Below, one piece after another: positions 6,201 to 14,312 of a DNA stretch of 19,265 bases. Both the position numbers and the translations under genes were made by a program. Within the stretch, counting starts at the first letter, position 1, and every line of letters begins with the position of its first letter. The notes under the pieces are model-generated. The model did no database searches and was not told the origin of the DNA. It saw only the letters and a program-made list of their open reading frames with translations. This stretch comes from Betaproteobacteria bacterium (lineage in GTDB: Bacteria; Pseudomonadota; Gammaproteobacteria; Burkholderiales; Usitatibacteraceae). Location of the stretch: NCBI GenBank assembly GCA_012274175.1, contig JAAOZZ010000368.1, forward strand, positions 1 through 19,265. The letters are read 5' to 3'.

Positions 6201-9200
6201 TCTGGCGCGTGCCTTCGGGATCGAGGAAGACGGGGCTCACGATACGCGCGCGGATCCGGCGGCCGTCCCGAAGCGGCGCGAGCAGCATCTCGCCCGTGCG
6301 GCGCCGGCCGGCCTTCACCAATGCGAGCGCGATGGAGCGACCGAGCGCGGGACTCTCATAGCTGGATGTAACGTGACCCAGCATCGGAACGGGCGCCGAG
6401 GCCGAGGCCGATGCGTCATCGACAAGCTGTGACCCCTCCGGAATCACGACCGACGGATCTTCGCTCAGCAGGCCCACGAGCTGCTTGCGGTCATCCCGTG
6501 CCGTGTCCGGGCGCAGGAGCGAGCGCCTCCCGATGAAATCCTTGTCCTTCGAAACCAGCCACTCCATGCCGAGATCGGCCGGCGTGACGGAGCCGTCCGT
6601 GTCCTGGCCGACAATGATGTAGCCCTTCTCGGCACGCAGGACGTGCATGGCCTCGGTGCCATAGGGCGTGATTCCATTCGCGGCGCCTGCCGCCAGCAAG
6701 GCATCCCACACGTGGCGTGCCTCGTTGGCGGGAACGTTCACTTCATAGGCGAGCTCACCGGAGAAGCTGATGCGCATCACGCGCGCCGCCGCGCCCGCCA
6801 CCGCGCCCTGGCGACAGGACATGAATGGAAAAGCCGCAGCGGAGAGGTCGATGTCGCTACAAACCGCGCTGAGCACCTCCCGACTGCGCGGCCCGACGAT
6901 AGCGGCCGTCGCATAGTGGTCCGTGACCGACGTGTTATAGACCTTCAGATTCGGCCACTCGGTCTGAAGCCAGCGTTCCATCCACGCGAGCACTCGAGCC
7001 GCGCCTCCCGTCGTCGTGGTCATCAGATAACGATTCTCCGCCAGGCGCGTGGTCACGCCGTCATCCATCACCATGCCGTTCTCGTCCAGCATGATGCCGT
7101 AGCGGCAGCGGCCGGCCGCGAGCTTTCTCCACGCGTTGGTGTAGACGAGGTCCAGGAATGTCGCCGCGTCGGGGCCCTGGATATCGATCTTGCCCAACGT
7201 GGAAGCGTCCATGATGGCAACACCATTGCGCGCAGCCAGGCACTCGCGCCGGACGGCCTCGTGCATCGACTCGCCGTCCCTGGGAAAGTATCGTGGCCGC
7301 TTCCACTGGCCGACGTTCTCGAAAACCGCGCCCCGCTCCTCGTGCCATGCATGAAGGGCGGTCGTGCGCACCGGCTCGAAGAGCTCTCCCACATCACGGC
7401 CCGCGATGGCGCCAAAGGTGACTGGGGTGTAATTCGGACGGAAGGTCGTCGTTCCGGTGGCGGAGATTTCCTGGCCGAGCTCGCGGGCGAGGATCGCCAT
7501 GCCGTTGATGTTGCCGAGCTTGCCTTGATCGGTGCCGAAGCCAAGCGCGGTGTAGCGCTTCACGTGCTCGATCGAGCGGTAGCCTTCGCGGGCTGCAAGG
7601 GCGATGTCGGACGCGGATACGTCGTTCTGGAAATCGACGAACTGCCTCGGTCCACGACTCACACCGCGCGGGGACGGCACCAGCCAGAGCGGCTGTAGCG
7701 GCTGAGCTTTCGGCGCGCTCGCCTCGACGGCGGGCGGCTTTGTCGCCCGCGCGACGAAGCCCGACAACGCTGCGGCCTGCGCTCCGGCCGCGGCTCCCTC
7801 CCCCATGCAACTTTCGAGGTCGAAAGTGCCGTTGCATGCGCCTGCGGATCGCTCGCCCTGGATCGCTTCGCCCGGGACGAAGCACGCCCGCGCCACGTCG
7901 AAACGCGGGCGGGCACCGGATTGGGCATGAAGGTGTACTACGGGACTCCAGCCGCCGGACATGGCGAGCAATCCGCATTCGATGTGGCGGGGCCTTCCCG
8001 TGAGGCGCTCACCATCCATTTGTACGACGCGCACCGCCGAAAGGTGCCTGCGGCCGCGTGTGTCCACGACGACGGAACCGCCGATGATCTCGATGCTCGC
8101 ATCACGCACCTTCTGCACGACCTCGCCACCCGGGGATCGCCGGGAGTCGACGATCGCCGCCACCTCGATTCCCGCGTGGTACAAGTCGAGCGCACTCCCG
8201 TAGGCCGAGTCGTTGTTTGTGAAGACCACGGCGCGCGAGGCAAGCCGCACGCCGTAGCGATTGACGTATGTCGATGCCGCCGATGCGAGCATGATCCCGG
8301 GCCGGTCGTTGTTCCCGAACACCAGCGGCCGCTCGATCGCGCCCGTAGCCAGGACGACGCGGCGCGCCCGCACACGCCAGATGCGCTCCCGACACCCCGC
8401 GCGCTCGCCTAGCGGTAGGTGATCGTGACGGCGCTCCGCGATGGTGAGGTAGTTGGCGTCGTGGTACCCGAACACGGTGCTTCGCGGAAGCATTCGCACG
8501 TTCGGCATGGCACGCAATTCGCGCAACGCCGCGTCAAGCCAATGTCCCGCGGCCCGGCCGCCGATCCGCGGCAGTGGCGCCGAGCCAAGGGAAAGCAACG
8601 AGCCACCGAATTCCGCCTGCTCGTCGGCCACGATCACGCGCGCGCCGCTCCGTCCCGCCGCGAGCGCCGCCGCGAGGCCCGCCGGCCCCGCTCCCGCGAC
8701 CAGCACGTCGCAGTAGGCGTTCATCTTGTCGTACGTGGAGGCGTCCGCCACCGCCGGCGCCTCGCCCAGGCCCGAGGCCTTGCGGATGTAGTGCTCATAC
8801 TTCTTCCACAGTCGCCTGGGCCACATGAAGGTCTTGTAATAGAAGCCCGCCGGCATGAGCCCCGAGAAGAGCTGGACCAGCGCCATGAAATCGATCTCGG
8901 GCCCCGGCCAGCAGTTGACGCTGCGAGCGGTCAGGCCTTCATACAAGGACACTTCCGTCGCGCGGGCATTGGGCACCGAGAAGGCGCCGGATTCAAGCTG
9001 CACGATGGCATTCGGCTCCTCCACGCCCGCTCCCACGACGCCTCGCGGCCGGTGGTATTTCCAGCTGCGGGCGACGAGCGTCACGCCGCTGGCAAGAAGC
9101 GCCGATGCGAGCGTATCGCCGGCGAACCCGCCGTAACGCCGCCCGTTGAAAGTGAAAGCCAGCGGCTTGAGGCGGTCGATCCGCCCGCCTTCCGCCAGAC

Positions 9201-9216
9201 GGTGTCCGCTCGTCAC
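6193..9216 (-). CDS. soxA: Sarcosine oxidase alpha subunit
   Basis: A 1007-residue alpha subunit, the usual size. Domain order is: an N-terminal ferredoxin-like fold (about 15-100, LAFTFNGRRYGGFAGDTLAS) that lacks an iron-sulfur cysteine set; a Rossmann dinucleotide-binding domain beginning at DVLVAGAGPAG (170-180), which in this family holds NAD; a flavoprotein-like middle part; and a C-terminal GcvT-like folate-binding domain (about 600-1000). In the complex it accepts the C1 unit as 5,10-methylene-tetrahydrofolate. The start is GTG at 9216, overlapping the soxD stop (GTGA). The frame stays open up to 9474, but that extension would duplicate soxD on another frame and adds no family sequence. 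Confidence 0.95.
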   Translation of the reverse strand: MTSGHRLAEGGRIDRLKPLAFTFNGRRYGGFAGDTLASALLASGVTLVARSWKYHRPRGVVGAGVEEPNAIVQLESGAFSVPNARATEVSLYEGLTARSVNCWPGPEIDFMALVQLFSGLMPAGFYYKTFMWPRRLWKKYEHYIRKASGLGEAPAVADASTYDKMNAYCDVLVAGAGPAGLAAALAAGRSGARVIVADEQAEFGGSLLSLGSAPLPRIGGRAAGHWLDAALRELRAMPNVRMLPRSTVFGYHDANYLTIAERRHDHLPLGERAGCRERIWRVRARRVVLATGAIERPLVFGNNDRPGIMLASAASTYVNRYGVRLASRAVVFTNNDSAYGSALDLYHAGIEVAAIVDSRRSPGGEVVQKVRDASIEIIGGSVVVDTRGRRHLSAVRVVQMDGERLTGRPRHIECGLLAMSGGWSPVVHLHAQSGARPRFDVARACFVPGEAIQGERSAGACNGTFDLESCMGEGAAAGAQAAALSGFVARATKPPAVEASAPKAQPLQPLWLVPSPRGVSRGPRQFVDFQNDVSASDIALAAREGYRSIEHVKRYTALGFGTDQGKLGNINGMAILARELGQEISATGTTTFRPNYTPVTFGAIAGRDVGELFEPVRTTALHAWHEERGAVFENVGQWKRPRYFPRDGESMHEAVRRECLAARNGVAIMDASTLGKIDIQGPDAATFLDLVYTNAWRKLAAGRCRYGIMLDENGMVMDDGVTTRLAENRYLMTTTTGGAARVLAWMERWLQTEWPNLKVYNTSVTDHYATAAIVGPRSREVLSAVCSDIDLSAAAFPFMSCRQGAVAGAAARVMRISFSGELAYEVNVPANEARHVWDALLAAGAANGITPYGTEAMHVLRAEKGYIIVGQDTDGSVTPADLGMEWLVSKDKDFIGRRSLLRPDTARDDRKQLVGLLSEDPSVVIPEGSQLVDDASASASAPVPMLGHVTSSYESPALGRSIALALVKAGRRRTGEMLLAPLRDGRRIRARIVSPVFLDPEGTRQNA

Positions 9217-9494
9217 GCCGCGGGCTCCGCAGGTCGCTCGCCAGGCTTGTATACCGACGTGATCCGGTAGCTCAGCGTGTCGCGCTCGACGTTGAACCAA
9301 CGTCGGCAACCGAATGCGTGGTTCCACTGCTCTCGGTGACATCCCTTGGGATTCGTGCGCATGAAGAGATAGTCCGCCCACTGCGCGTCGTCGACCGCGT
9401 CGGGATCGGCGGGCCGTGCGATGTGCGCTTCGCCTCCATAGGCGAATTCCGTCTGTTCCCGGGGCCCGCACCACGGGCAGGCGATCATCAGCAT
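9213..9494 (-). CDS. soxD: Sarcosine oxidase delta subunit
   Basis: A 93-residue zinc-binding subunit. The zinc ligands known for the family, as I recall from the Corynebacterium enzyme (Cys6, Cys9, His59, Cys63), fall at exactly these positions here: C-P-W-C at 6-9, then His59 and Cys63 in WNHAFGC. The conserved DYLFMRTNPKGCHREQWNH block (41-59) is also present. The ATG at 9494 lies 13 bases after the soxB stop with an AAAGG-type site; a second in-frame ATG two codons later is possible. Its product structurally tethers the alpha and beta subunits. Confidence 0.93.
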   Translation of the reverse strand: MLMIACPWCGPREQTEFAYGGEAHIARPADPDAVDDAQWADYLFMRTNPKGCHREQWNHAFGCRRWFNVERDTLSYRITSVYKPGERPAEPAA

Positions 9495-9507
9495 GGGACG
9501 CCTTTCG

Positions 9508-10758
9508 TCAATGGGCCACCGCGGCGGCGCCGTGCTCGTCGATGAGTCTGCCGGTGGCGAAGCGCTCCAGCGAGAATGACGCATTCAGCTCATGGGGGAC
9601 GCCTCGCGCGATGGTGTGGGCAAAGACCCATCCCGAACCGGGGGTCGCCTTGAAGCCGCCCGTCCCCCAGCCGCAGTTGAAGTAGAGACCCTTCACCGGA
9701 GTCAGGCCGATGATCGGGCATGCGTCGGGACTCACGTCGACGATGCCGGCCCACTGCCGGTTCATCCGCACGCGGCTGAATGTCGGAAAGAGCTCCACGA
9801 TCGCCGCCAACGTGCCCTCGATGGTCGAGAAGCTGCCGCGCTGGCCGTATCCCACGTAGGCGTCGATCCCGGCGCCGATCACGAGGTCGCCCTTGTCGGC
9901 CTGGCTGATGTAGCCGTGGACGGCATTGGACATGACGACGGTGTCGAGCACCGGCTTGATCGGCTCCGAGACCAGCGCTTGAAGCGGATGGCTTTCGATG
10001 GGTAGCCGGATGCCGGCCATGGAGGCCAGCACGCCGCAATGGCCGGCCGCGACGACACCGACCCGATCCGCTTCGATGAATCCGCGGGAAGTGTCCACGC
10101 CGGTGACGCGGCCGCCGTCGCGACGGATGCCCGTCACCTCGCAGTTCTGGATGATGTCCACTCCGCGCGAATCGGCGCCGCGCGCGAACCCCCATGCGAC
10201 CGCGTCGTGGCGCGCGGTGCCGCCCCGGCGCTGAAGGGACGCTCCGAGGATCGGATAGCGCGCATGCGCGGAGTCGTTGATGATCGGGACCATCGCCTTC
10301 ACCTGCACCGTCGTGAGCACCTCGCCATCCACGCCGTTCAGGCGGTTGGCGTTCACGCGCCGCTCGATGTCGCGCATGTCCTGCAGCGTGTGCCCGAGGT
10401 TCAGCACCCCTCGCTGGCTGAACATGACGTTGTAGTTGAGCTCCTGGGAGAGCCCCTCCCACAGCTTCAACGACTTCTCGTAGAGGTGCGTGGCCTCGTC
10501 CCACAGGTAGTTCGAGCGGACGATGGTGGTATTGCGGCCCGTGTTGCCCCCTCCGATCCAGCCCTTCTCCAGCACGGCGACGTTCGTGATGCCGTGTTCC
10601 CTGGCCAGGTAGTAGGCGGTGGCGAGGCCGTGCCCGCCTCCCCCGACGATGACGACGTCGTACCGGCGCTTGGGTTCGGGGCTGCGCCATGCCGCCTGCC
10701 AGCCGCGATGGCCGCCCAGGGCGTTGCGCGCGAGGGTGAATATGGAATAGCGGTTCAT
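9508..10758 (-). CDS. soxB: Sarcosine oxidase beta subunit
   Basis: A 416-residue FAD-dependent amine oxidase and the catalytic subunit that demethylates sarcosine to glycine. It opens with [17 protein letters not shown] and WRSPEPK, as in characterised SoxB proteins. It has the FAD-binding VIVGGGGHG at 37-44 and [19 protein letters not shown] at 70-88. Arg-His-Asp-Ala-Val-Ala-Trp-Gly around 183-190 includes the histidine expected to carry covalent FMN (His184). The C-terminal [20 protein letters not shown] is also classic. The frame is open to an ATG at 10794, but family alignment from memory favours the ATG at 10758 (or 10764); none has a strong Shine-Dalgarno sequence. First gene of the sox operon, divergent from the AraC-type regulator. 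Confidence 0.93.
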   Translation of the reverse strand: MNRYSIFTLARNALGGHRGWQAAWRSPEPKRRYDVVIVGGGGHGLATAYYLAREHGITNVAVLEKGWIGGGNTGRNTTIVRSNYLWDEATHLYEKSLKLWEGLSQELNYNVMFSQRGVLNLGHTLQDMRDIERRVNANRLNGVDGEVLTTVQVKAMVPIINDSAHARYPILGASLQRRGGTARHDAVAWGFARGADSRGVDIIQNCEVTGIRRDGGRVTGVDTSRGFIEADRVGVVAAGHCGVLASMAGIRLPIESHPLQALVSEPIKPVLDTVVMSNAVHGYISQADKGDLVIGAGIDAYVGYGQRGSFSTIEGTLAAIVELFPTFSRVRMNRQWAGIVDVSPDACPIIGLTPVKGLYFNCGWGTGGFKATPGSGWVFAHTIARGVPHELNASFSLERFATGRLIDEHGAAAVAH

Positions 10759-10771
10759 CCGCATGCATCGG

Positions 10772-10836
10772 CCATTTGCGGCCCATTCAACCATCCGTCA
10801 CAATGAGCCTGTGGTTCGAATGCGACATCCATTTGC
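10772..10836. promoter_or_regulatory. Divergent control region with direct repeats (soxB / regulator)
   Basis: The 96 bases between soxB and the regulator hold two exact copies of CCATTTGC, at 10772-10779 and 10829-10836, in direct orientation with starts 57 bases apart. A short inverted pair CACA-N7-TGTG (10799-10813) lies between them. AraC-type regulators generally read direct repeats, so these are candidate half-sites for the adjacent regulator, but the spacing is wider than usual. I see no convincing -35/-10 pair for either direction. Confidence 0.3.
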
Positions 10837-10854
10837 CTGCAACCGCCATCCCCC

Positions 10855-11844
10855 TTGAAACCCTCCGCAGCTCCTCGCCTTTCCGTCGGGTTCATCCTGC
10901 AGCAGGATTTCACGCTGGTAGCCTTCTCGTCCTTCGTGGATGCCCTGCGGCTCGCAGCCGACGAGGCGGATCGCAGCCGCCAGATGCGCTGCCGATGGGC
11001 CGTCCTGAGCCACGACATGCGGCCCATCCGCGCGAGCTGCGGAGTCGAGATTTCGCCGTCGATGGAGCTGGACGATCCGGGCGAATTCGATTACGTCGTG
11101 ATGGTCGGCGGCCTGCTCCCCGGCGGCCGGAAGCTGGCACCCAGCCTCGTCGAGTACATGCGGCGGGCTGCGTCGGCCGGCCGTACGCTGGTGGGCGTGT
11201 GCACCGGCAGCTTCATCCTGGCCCGCGCGGGCTTGATGAAGCAGCATCGCTCGTGCGTGAGCTGGTTCCATTATCGCGACTTCGTGCTCGAGTTCCCCGA
11301 TCATGCGGTGACCTCCGACCAACTCTTCGTGACGGACCGTCAGCGGATCACCTGCGCGGGCGGCACGAGCGTGGTCCACCTTGCCGCCCACCTGATCGAG
11401 CGCCACGTGAGCAAGCCCGAGGCGCAGAAGGCGCTGCGCATCATGATCGAGAATTCGGCGCTTCCATCCCGGGCGTTGCAGCCGCAACCTGCATTTGCCG
11501 CGGAAACCGACAACCCGTGGATCCGCCGCGCGATGCTCCTGATGGAGCGAAACTCGGAGCGGCGATTTTCGGTGCTGGAAATCGCGCGCGAGCTGCACGT
11601 GAGCGCCCGTCACCTCGAGCGCCTGTTTCACGAGGAGCTCGGGGTGAGCCCCTCCGAATTCGCCCGCACGCTTCGGCTGCGCCGCGCCTACGACCTGCTC
11701 GTGGACACGCGTCAGCCGATCTCGGAGGTCGCGCTGGACAGCGGATTCGCCGACGGCTCCCATTTTTCGCGCCGCTTCCGCGACGCCTACGGAAAGAGTC
11801 CCTCCCAGGTTCGCCGCGAGGCCTCGCCGGGCGGGGAACCGTAG
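10855..11844 (+). CDS. GATase1-like AraC-family regulator (GbdR/SouR/CdhR type)
   Basis: A 329-residue transcription regulator. The N-terminal DJ-1/PfpI-like glutamine amidotransferase domain (about 9-200) carries VGVCTGSFILARAGL with Cys116 at the nucleophile elbow; in this class it acts as a ligand sensor rather than an enzyme. The C-terminal AraC DNA-binding domain (about 222-322) has two helix-turn-helix units, FSVLEIARELHVSARHLERL and ISEVALDSGFADGSHFSRRF. Related regulators GbdR, SouR and CdhR control glycine betaine, sarcosine and carnitine catabolism, and this gene is divergent from soxB, so sarcosine or a methylated amine is the likely inducer. The start is TTG at 10855, the only canonical start between the in-frame stop at 10804 and the domain. 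The next downstream gene is a Bug-type binding protein 94 bases away. Confidence 0.88.
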   Translation: MKPSAAPRLSVGFILQQDFTLVAFSSFVDALRLAADEADRSRQMRCRWAVLSHDMRPIRASCGVEISPSMELDDPGEFDYVVMVGGLLPGGRKLAPSLVEYMRRAASAGRTLVGVCTGSFILARAGLMKQHRSCVSWFHYRDFVLEFPDHAVTSDQLFVTDRQRITCAGGTSVVHLAAHLIERHVSKPEAQKALRIMIENSALPSRALQPQPAFAAETDNPWIRRAMLLMERNSERRFSVLEIARELHVSARHLERLFHEELGVSPSEFARTLRLRRAYDLLVDTRQPISEVALDSGFADGSHFSRRFRDAYGKSPSQVRREASPGGEP

Positions 11845-11850
11845 TCGCAT

Positions 11851-11877
11851 ACGGAAAAATTTCCGTCGCTTTCGGAA
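11851..11877. promoter_or_regulatory. Operator-like inverted repeats upstream of the Bug-protein gene
   Basis: ACGGAAA (11851-11857) and TTTCCGT (11860-11866) are perfect 7-base inverted arms around AA. A third half-site, CGGAA at 11873-11877, forms a second inverted pair with TTCCG at 11861-11865. No T-run follows, so this is not an intrinsic terminator. It sits 62-88 bases before the binding-protein start, where a regulator could act. Confidence 0.4.
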
Positions 11878-11938
11878 CAGCGCGGAGCGGGCGACTCGCT
11901 CACCCTCATGGGGAATCGCAGCCACCCAAGGAGACGAC

Positions 11939-12928
11939 ATGCGCGCGACCATCAGACTCACGCGGTTCTTCGCCGTCATTGCCGCACTGGTCGCCTGCGT
12001 GGGGCTGGCCGGCACGGCCACGGCGCAAGGCAAGTATCCGAGCAAGACCGTCCGGATCATCGTGGGCTATGGGCCGGGCACCACGTCCGACGTATTCGCC
12101 CGTCTCATCGCCAAGGCCCTGAGCGACCGCTGGCACCAACCGGTCTTCGTCGAGAATCGCGCCGGCGCCGCGGGAGCGATCGGCGCCGACGTGGTAGCGA
12201 AATCGGCGCCGGACGGGTACACGCTGATGCTCATCTCCAACGCCTTTACCCTGGGACCGATCCTGCAGGCGTCATTGCCTTACGACCCTTTCCGCGACTT
12301 CGTGGCCATCACGCAGATCGCGCAGACCCCCAACATCTTTCTTGCAAGCAAGAAGCTCGGCATCAACAACCTGAAGGAGTTCATCGCGCTGGGCAAAAAG
12401 GACCCCGAACGGCTGCAATATTCATCTTCCGGCCGGGGCACGCCGAGCCAGATTTCCGTGGAATTGTTCAAGTCGATGACGGGCTTGCACATCCAGGAAA
12501 TCCCGTACCGGGACAGCAACCAGGCTTTCACCGACGTGATCAGCGGCGTCGTGTCGCTCAATGCGCCCGGGCTTGCGCAGGGCCTGCCCTATGTCGCCGC
12601 GGGCCGCGTGGTCACGCTTGGGATCACCGGGTCCAAGCGTTCGCCGGCCGCTCCGGAGATTCCGACGCTTGCCGAAGCGGGAGTCCCGGGCTACGAGGCG
12701 TACGGATGGCACGGAATCTTCGCTCCCGCGAAGACGCCGCCCGACGTGGTCGCATTCATCAGCAAGGAGCTGGTCACCATCCTTAAGGACCCGAAGCTGC
12801 AGGCCGTATTCGTCAAGCAGGGCGCGGAGATCGTCGCGAGCTCGCCGACGGAATTCACGGCCTTCTTGCACAAGGACTTCGAGAAATGGCAGAAGCTGTT
12901 CAAGGAATTGGGGATAAAACCCGAGTGA
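11939..12928 (+). CDS. Bug/TctC-family periplasmic binding protein
   Basis: A 329-residue tripartite tricarboxylate (TctC/Bug-type) solute receptor. The signal peptide runs MRATIRLTRFFAVIAALVAC to about Ala29 (GTATAQG cleavage region). The mature start YPSKTVRIIVGYGPGTTSDV is diagnostic of the family, as are VENRAGAAGAIGADVVAKS, a serine-rich loop SSSGRGTPSQ near 161-170, and PTLAEAGVPGYEAYGWHGIF. Bug proteins bind small carboxylates and similar ligands. Most in Burkholderiales are orphans far from TctAB membrane genes, as here. The ATG at 11939 has a strong AAGGAG site. The hydrolase gene follows 19 bases downstream and is likely co-transcribed. Ligand unknown. Confidence 0.93.
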   Translation: MRATIRLTRFFAVIAALVACVGLAGTATAQGKYPSKTVRIIVGYGPGTTSDVFARLIAKALSDRWHQPVFVENRAGAAGAIGADVVAKSAPDGYTLMLISNAFTLGPILQASLPYDPFRDFVAITQIAQTPNIFLASKKLGINNLKEFIALGKKDPERLQYSSSGRGTPSQISVELFKSMTGLHIQEIPYRDSNQAFTDVISGVVSLNAPGLAQGLPYVAAGRVVTLGITGSKRSPAAPEIPTLAEAGVPGYEAYGWHGIFAPAKTPPDVVAFISKELVTILKDPKLQAVFVKQGAEIVASSPTEFTAFLHKDFEKWQKLFKELGIKPE

Positions 12929-12947
12929 AGCTGGAGAGGACCGCGCA

Positions 12948-13832
12948 TTGAGAATCCGCCTTCTGGGGACCGGGACGCCGACCCCATCGCTTACTCGCAT
13001 GTGCTCGGGATACGTTGTCGAAACAGGCGACGACATCCTCGTCTTCGATCACGGATTCGGAGCCCATCACCGGCTGCTGGAGATCGGCATTGCGCCTACG
13101 AAGGTGACCCACTTCTTCTGCAGCCACCTTCACTACGACCACATGGGGGACTATCCGCGCCTGCTCCTCACCCGCTGGGACCAGGGCGCGGGCCGGATTC
13201 CGGAATTGAAGGTGTACGGGCCACCGCCCCTCAAGAAAGTTACCCGGGCGCTGTTCGAGGAGGGAGGGGCGTTCTGGCCCGACCTCGTCGCACGCACCGA
13301 GCACATGTGCAGCATATCGCTCTACCAAGCGCGCGGCGGTACGGGTGATCGCAAGAAGCCCGCGCCGGTGGTCACCGAGATGCGTCCCAACGACGTCATC
13401 GAAGGCAACGGCTGGACGGTGAAGGCCGCGGGCGTCGCCCACTTCGGTCCGCAGCTCATTTCCTACGGCTTCCGCTTCGACTCTCCTGAAGGATCCTTCG
13501 TGTATTCCGGCGACAGCGGCCCATGCGCCTCCATGGAGCGGCTGGCCGAGGGATGCGACGTGCTGGTCCACATGTGCCACTACCTATCCGGCACGCAGCT
13601 CTGCCCCGAATTCGCCGAGTCCTGCATGGGTCACCGGGAGCTCGCGGAGCTGGGTCGGAAGTCCGGAGTCAAGACCCTCGTCATTTCCCACGTGACCGAG
13701 CAGATCGACCAACCGGGAGTTCGCGAGCGCGTTCTTCGCGAAATGGGCGAGATCTACAAGGGCAACCTCGTTTTCGGAGAGGACCGCATGGAGGTTCCCG
13801 TCAAGGGCCCCGCGGCGGCCAAGCTGCTGTAA
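12948..13832 (+). CDS. Metallo-beta-lactamase-fold hydrolase, RNase Z-like branch
   Basis: A 294-residue protein with the fold's metal set. His60-x-His62-x-Asp64-His65 lies in SHLHYDHMGD, His165 in GVAHFGP, Asp189 in YSGDSGP and His248 in VISHVTE. It starts directly with the strand MRIRLLGTGTPTPSLTRMCS, typical of RNase Z/arylsulfatase-like members that act without a signal peptide in the cytoplasm. The exosite segment of true tRNase Z is not evident, so a small-molecule ester or phosphodiester is as likely as RNA. The start is TTG at 12948 behind GGAGAGGA with about 8-base spacing; no better start lies nearby. A strong terminator follows the gene, closing a two-gene unit with the Bug-protein gene. 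Confidence 0.88.
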   Translation: MRIRLLGTGTPTPSLTRMCSGYVVETGDDILVFDHGFGAHHRLLEIGIAPTKVTHFFCSHLHYDHMGDYPRLLLTRWDQGAGRIPELKVYGPPPLKKVTRALFEEGGAFWPDLVARTEHMCSISLYQARGGTGDRKKPAPVVTEMRPNDVIEGNGWTVKAAGVAHFGPQLISYGFRFDSPEGSFVYSGDSGPCASMERLAEGCDVLVHMCHYLSGTQLCPEFAESCMGHRELAELGRKSGVKTLVISHVTEQIDQPGVRERVLREMGEIYKGNLVFGEDRMEVPVKGPAAAKLL

Positions 13833-13855
13833 TCTTCCGTACCATTGGCGCGAAG

Positions 13856-13889
13856 CGCCGGCGCTGCCCTGGGCAGTGCCGGCGTTTTT
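13856..13889 (+). terminator. Strong intrinsic terminator after the hydrolase gene
   Basis: CGCCGGCGCTGCC (13856-13868) pairs with GGCAGTGCCGGCG (13872-13884) in a 13-base-pair stem with a single G-U pair and a 3-base loop, followed at once by TTTTT (13885-13889). It lies 24 bases after the hydrolase stop and only 28 bases before the next start codon. Confidence 0.9.
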
Positions 13890-13917
13890 CTTCATGACGA
13901 TCTTCCGGGGAGCCGAT

Positions 13918-14301
13918 ATGTCCGCGACCGAAACGCCGTTGACCGACGAATACAAGCGCCGAGGAGACTGGAATCCCCTCTGGGACCAGATCCGCGAGCT
14001 GGACCCGCAGTTCATGGAGGCGTACCTGTGCTTCCGCGACGTGCCCCATCGCAATGGCCATCTGCCCGCAAAATTCCGCGAGCTGATCCTCGTGGCGGTG
14101 AACGCGGCCACGACGCACCTCTACGCGCCGGGCGTGCGCCGGCACATGGCCAACGCCTTCAAGGCGGGGGCCACGCGCGAGGAGGTGCTCGAGACGATCC
14201 AGCTCATCACGATCATGGGCATCCACTCCGCGAACGTCGCGATCCCGATCCTCGCGGAGGAATACGCGAAGTTCGAGGCCGCGGGCGGGAAGACGAAATA
14301 G
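13918..14301 (+). CDS. Carboxymuconolactone decarboxylase-family protein
   Basis: A 127-residue all-helical protein of the CMD/AhpD superfamily. Core motifs are LPAKFRELILVAVNAATTHLY (about 45-65) followed by GVRRHMANAFKAGATREEVLE, then a final helix with TIMGIHSANVAIPILAEE. The AhpD catalytic Cys-x-x-Cys is absent: the only cysteine is in YLCFRD, so a thiol peroxidase role is unlikely. True gamma-carboxymuconolactone decarboxylase is possible but there are no protocatechuate-pathway genes around. I chose the ATG at 13918, with GGGGAG five bases upstream. The longer ATG at 13876 would put the start inside the terminator hairpin. The stop is 11 bases before the ThDP enzyme start, so these are co-transcribed. 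Confidence 0.88.
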   Translation: MSATETPLTDEYKRRGDWNPLWDQIRELDPQFMEAYLCFRDVPHRNGHLPAKFRELILVAVNAATTHLYAPGVRRHMANAFKAGATREEVLETIQLITIMGIHSANVAIPILAEEYAKFEAAGGKTK

Positions 14302-14312
14302 GGAGAAGCGAG

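Noticed and set aside
9217..9474. N-terminal extension of soxA
   Set aside because: It reads soxD in another frame and contains no family sequence; the GTGA overlap start at 9216 gives the normal length.
10759..10854. Sigma54-type promoter for soxB
   Set aside because: A GG...GC-like match (TGGCGGTTGC on the minus strand) has the wrong spacing between the two elements.
11908..12786. A 292-codon plus-strand frame over the Bug-protein gene
   Set aside because: Shadow frame of a gene with a clear signal peptide and family motifs; its own translation is low-complexity.
12948..13832. True tRNase Z (rnz)
   Set aside because: The metal ligands agree, but a tRNA-binding exosite is not evident and the operon with a Bug-type receptor does not fit a housekeeping tRNA-processing gene.
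13845..14312. N-terminal extension of the ThDP enzyme
   Set aside because: It covers the terminator and the CMD gene out of frame; the protein family begins at the ATG at 14313.
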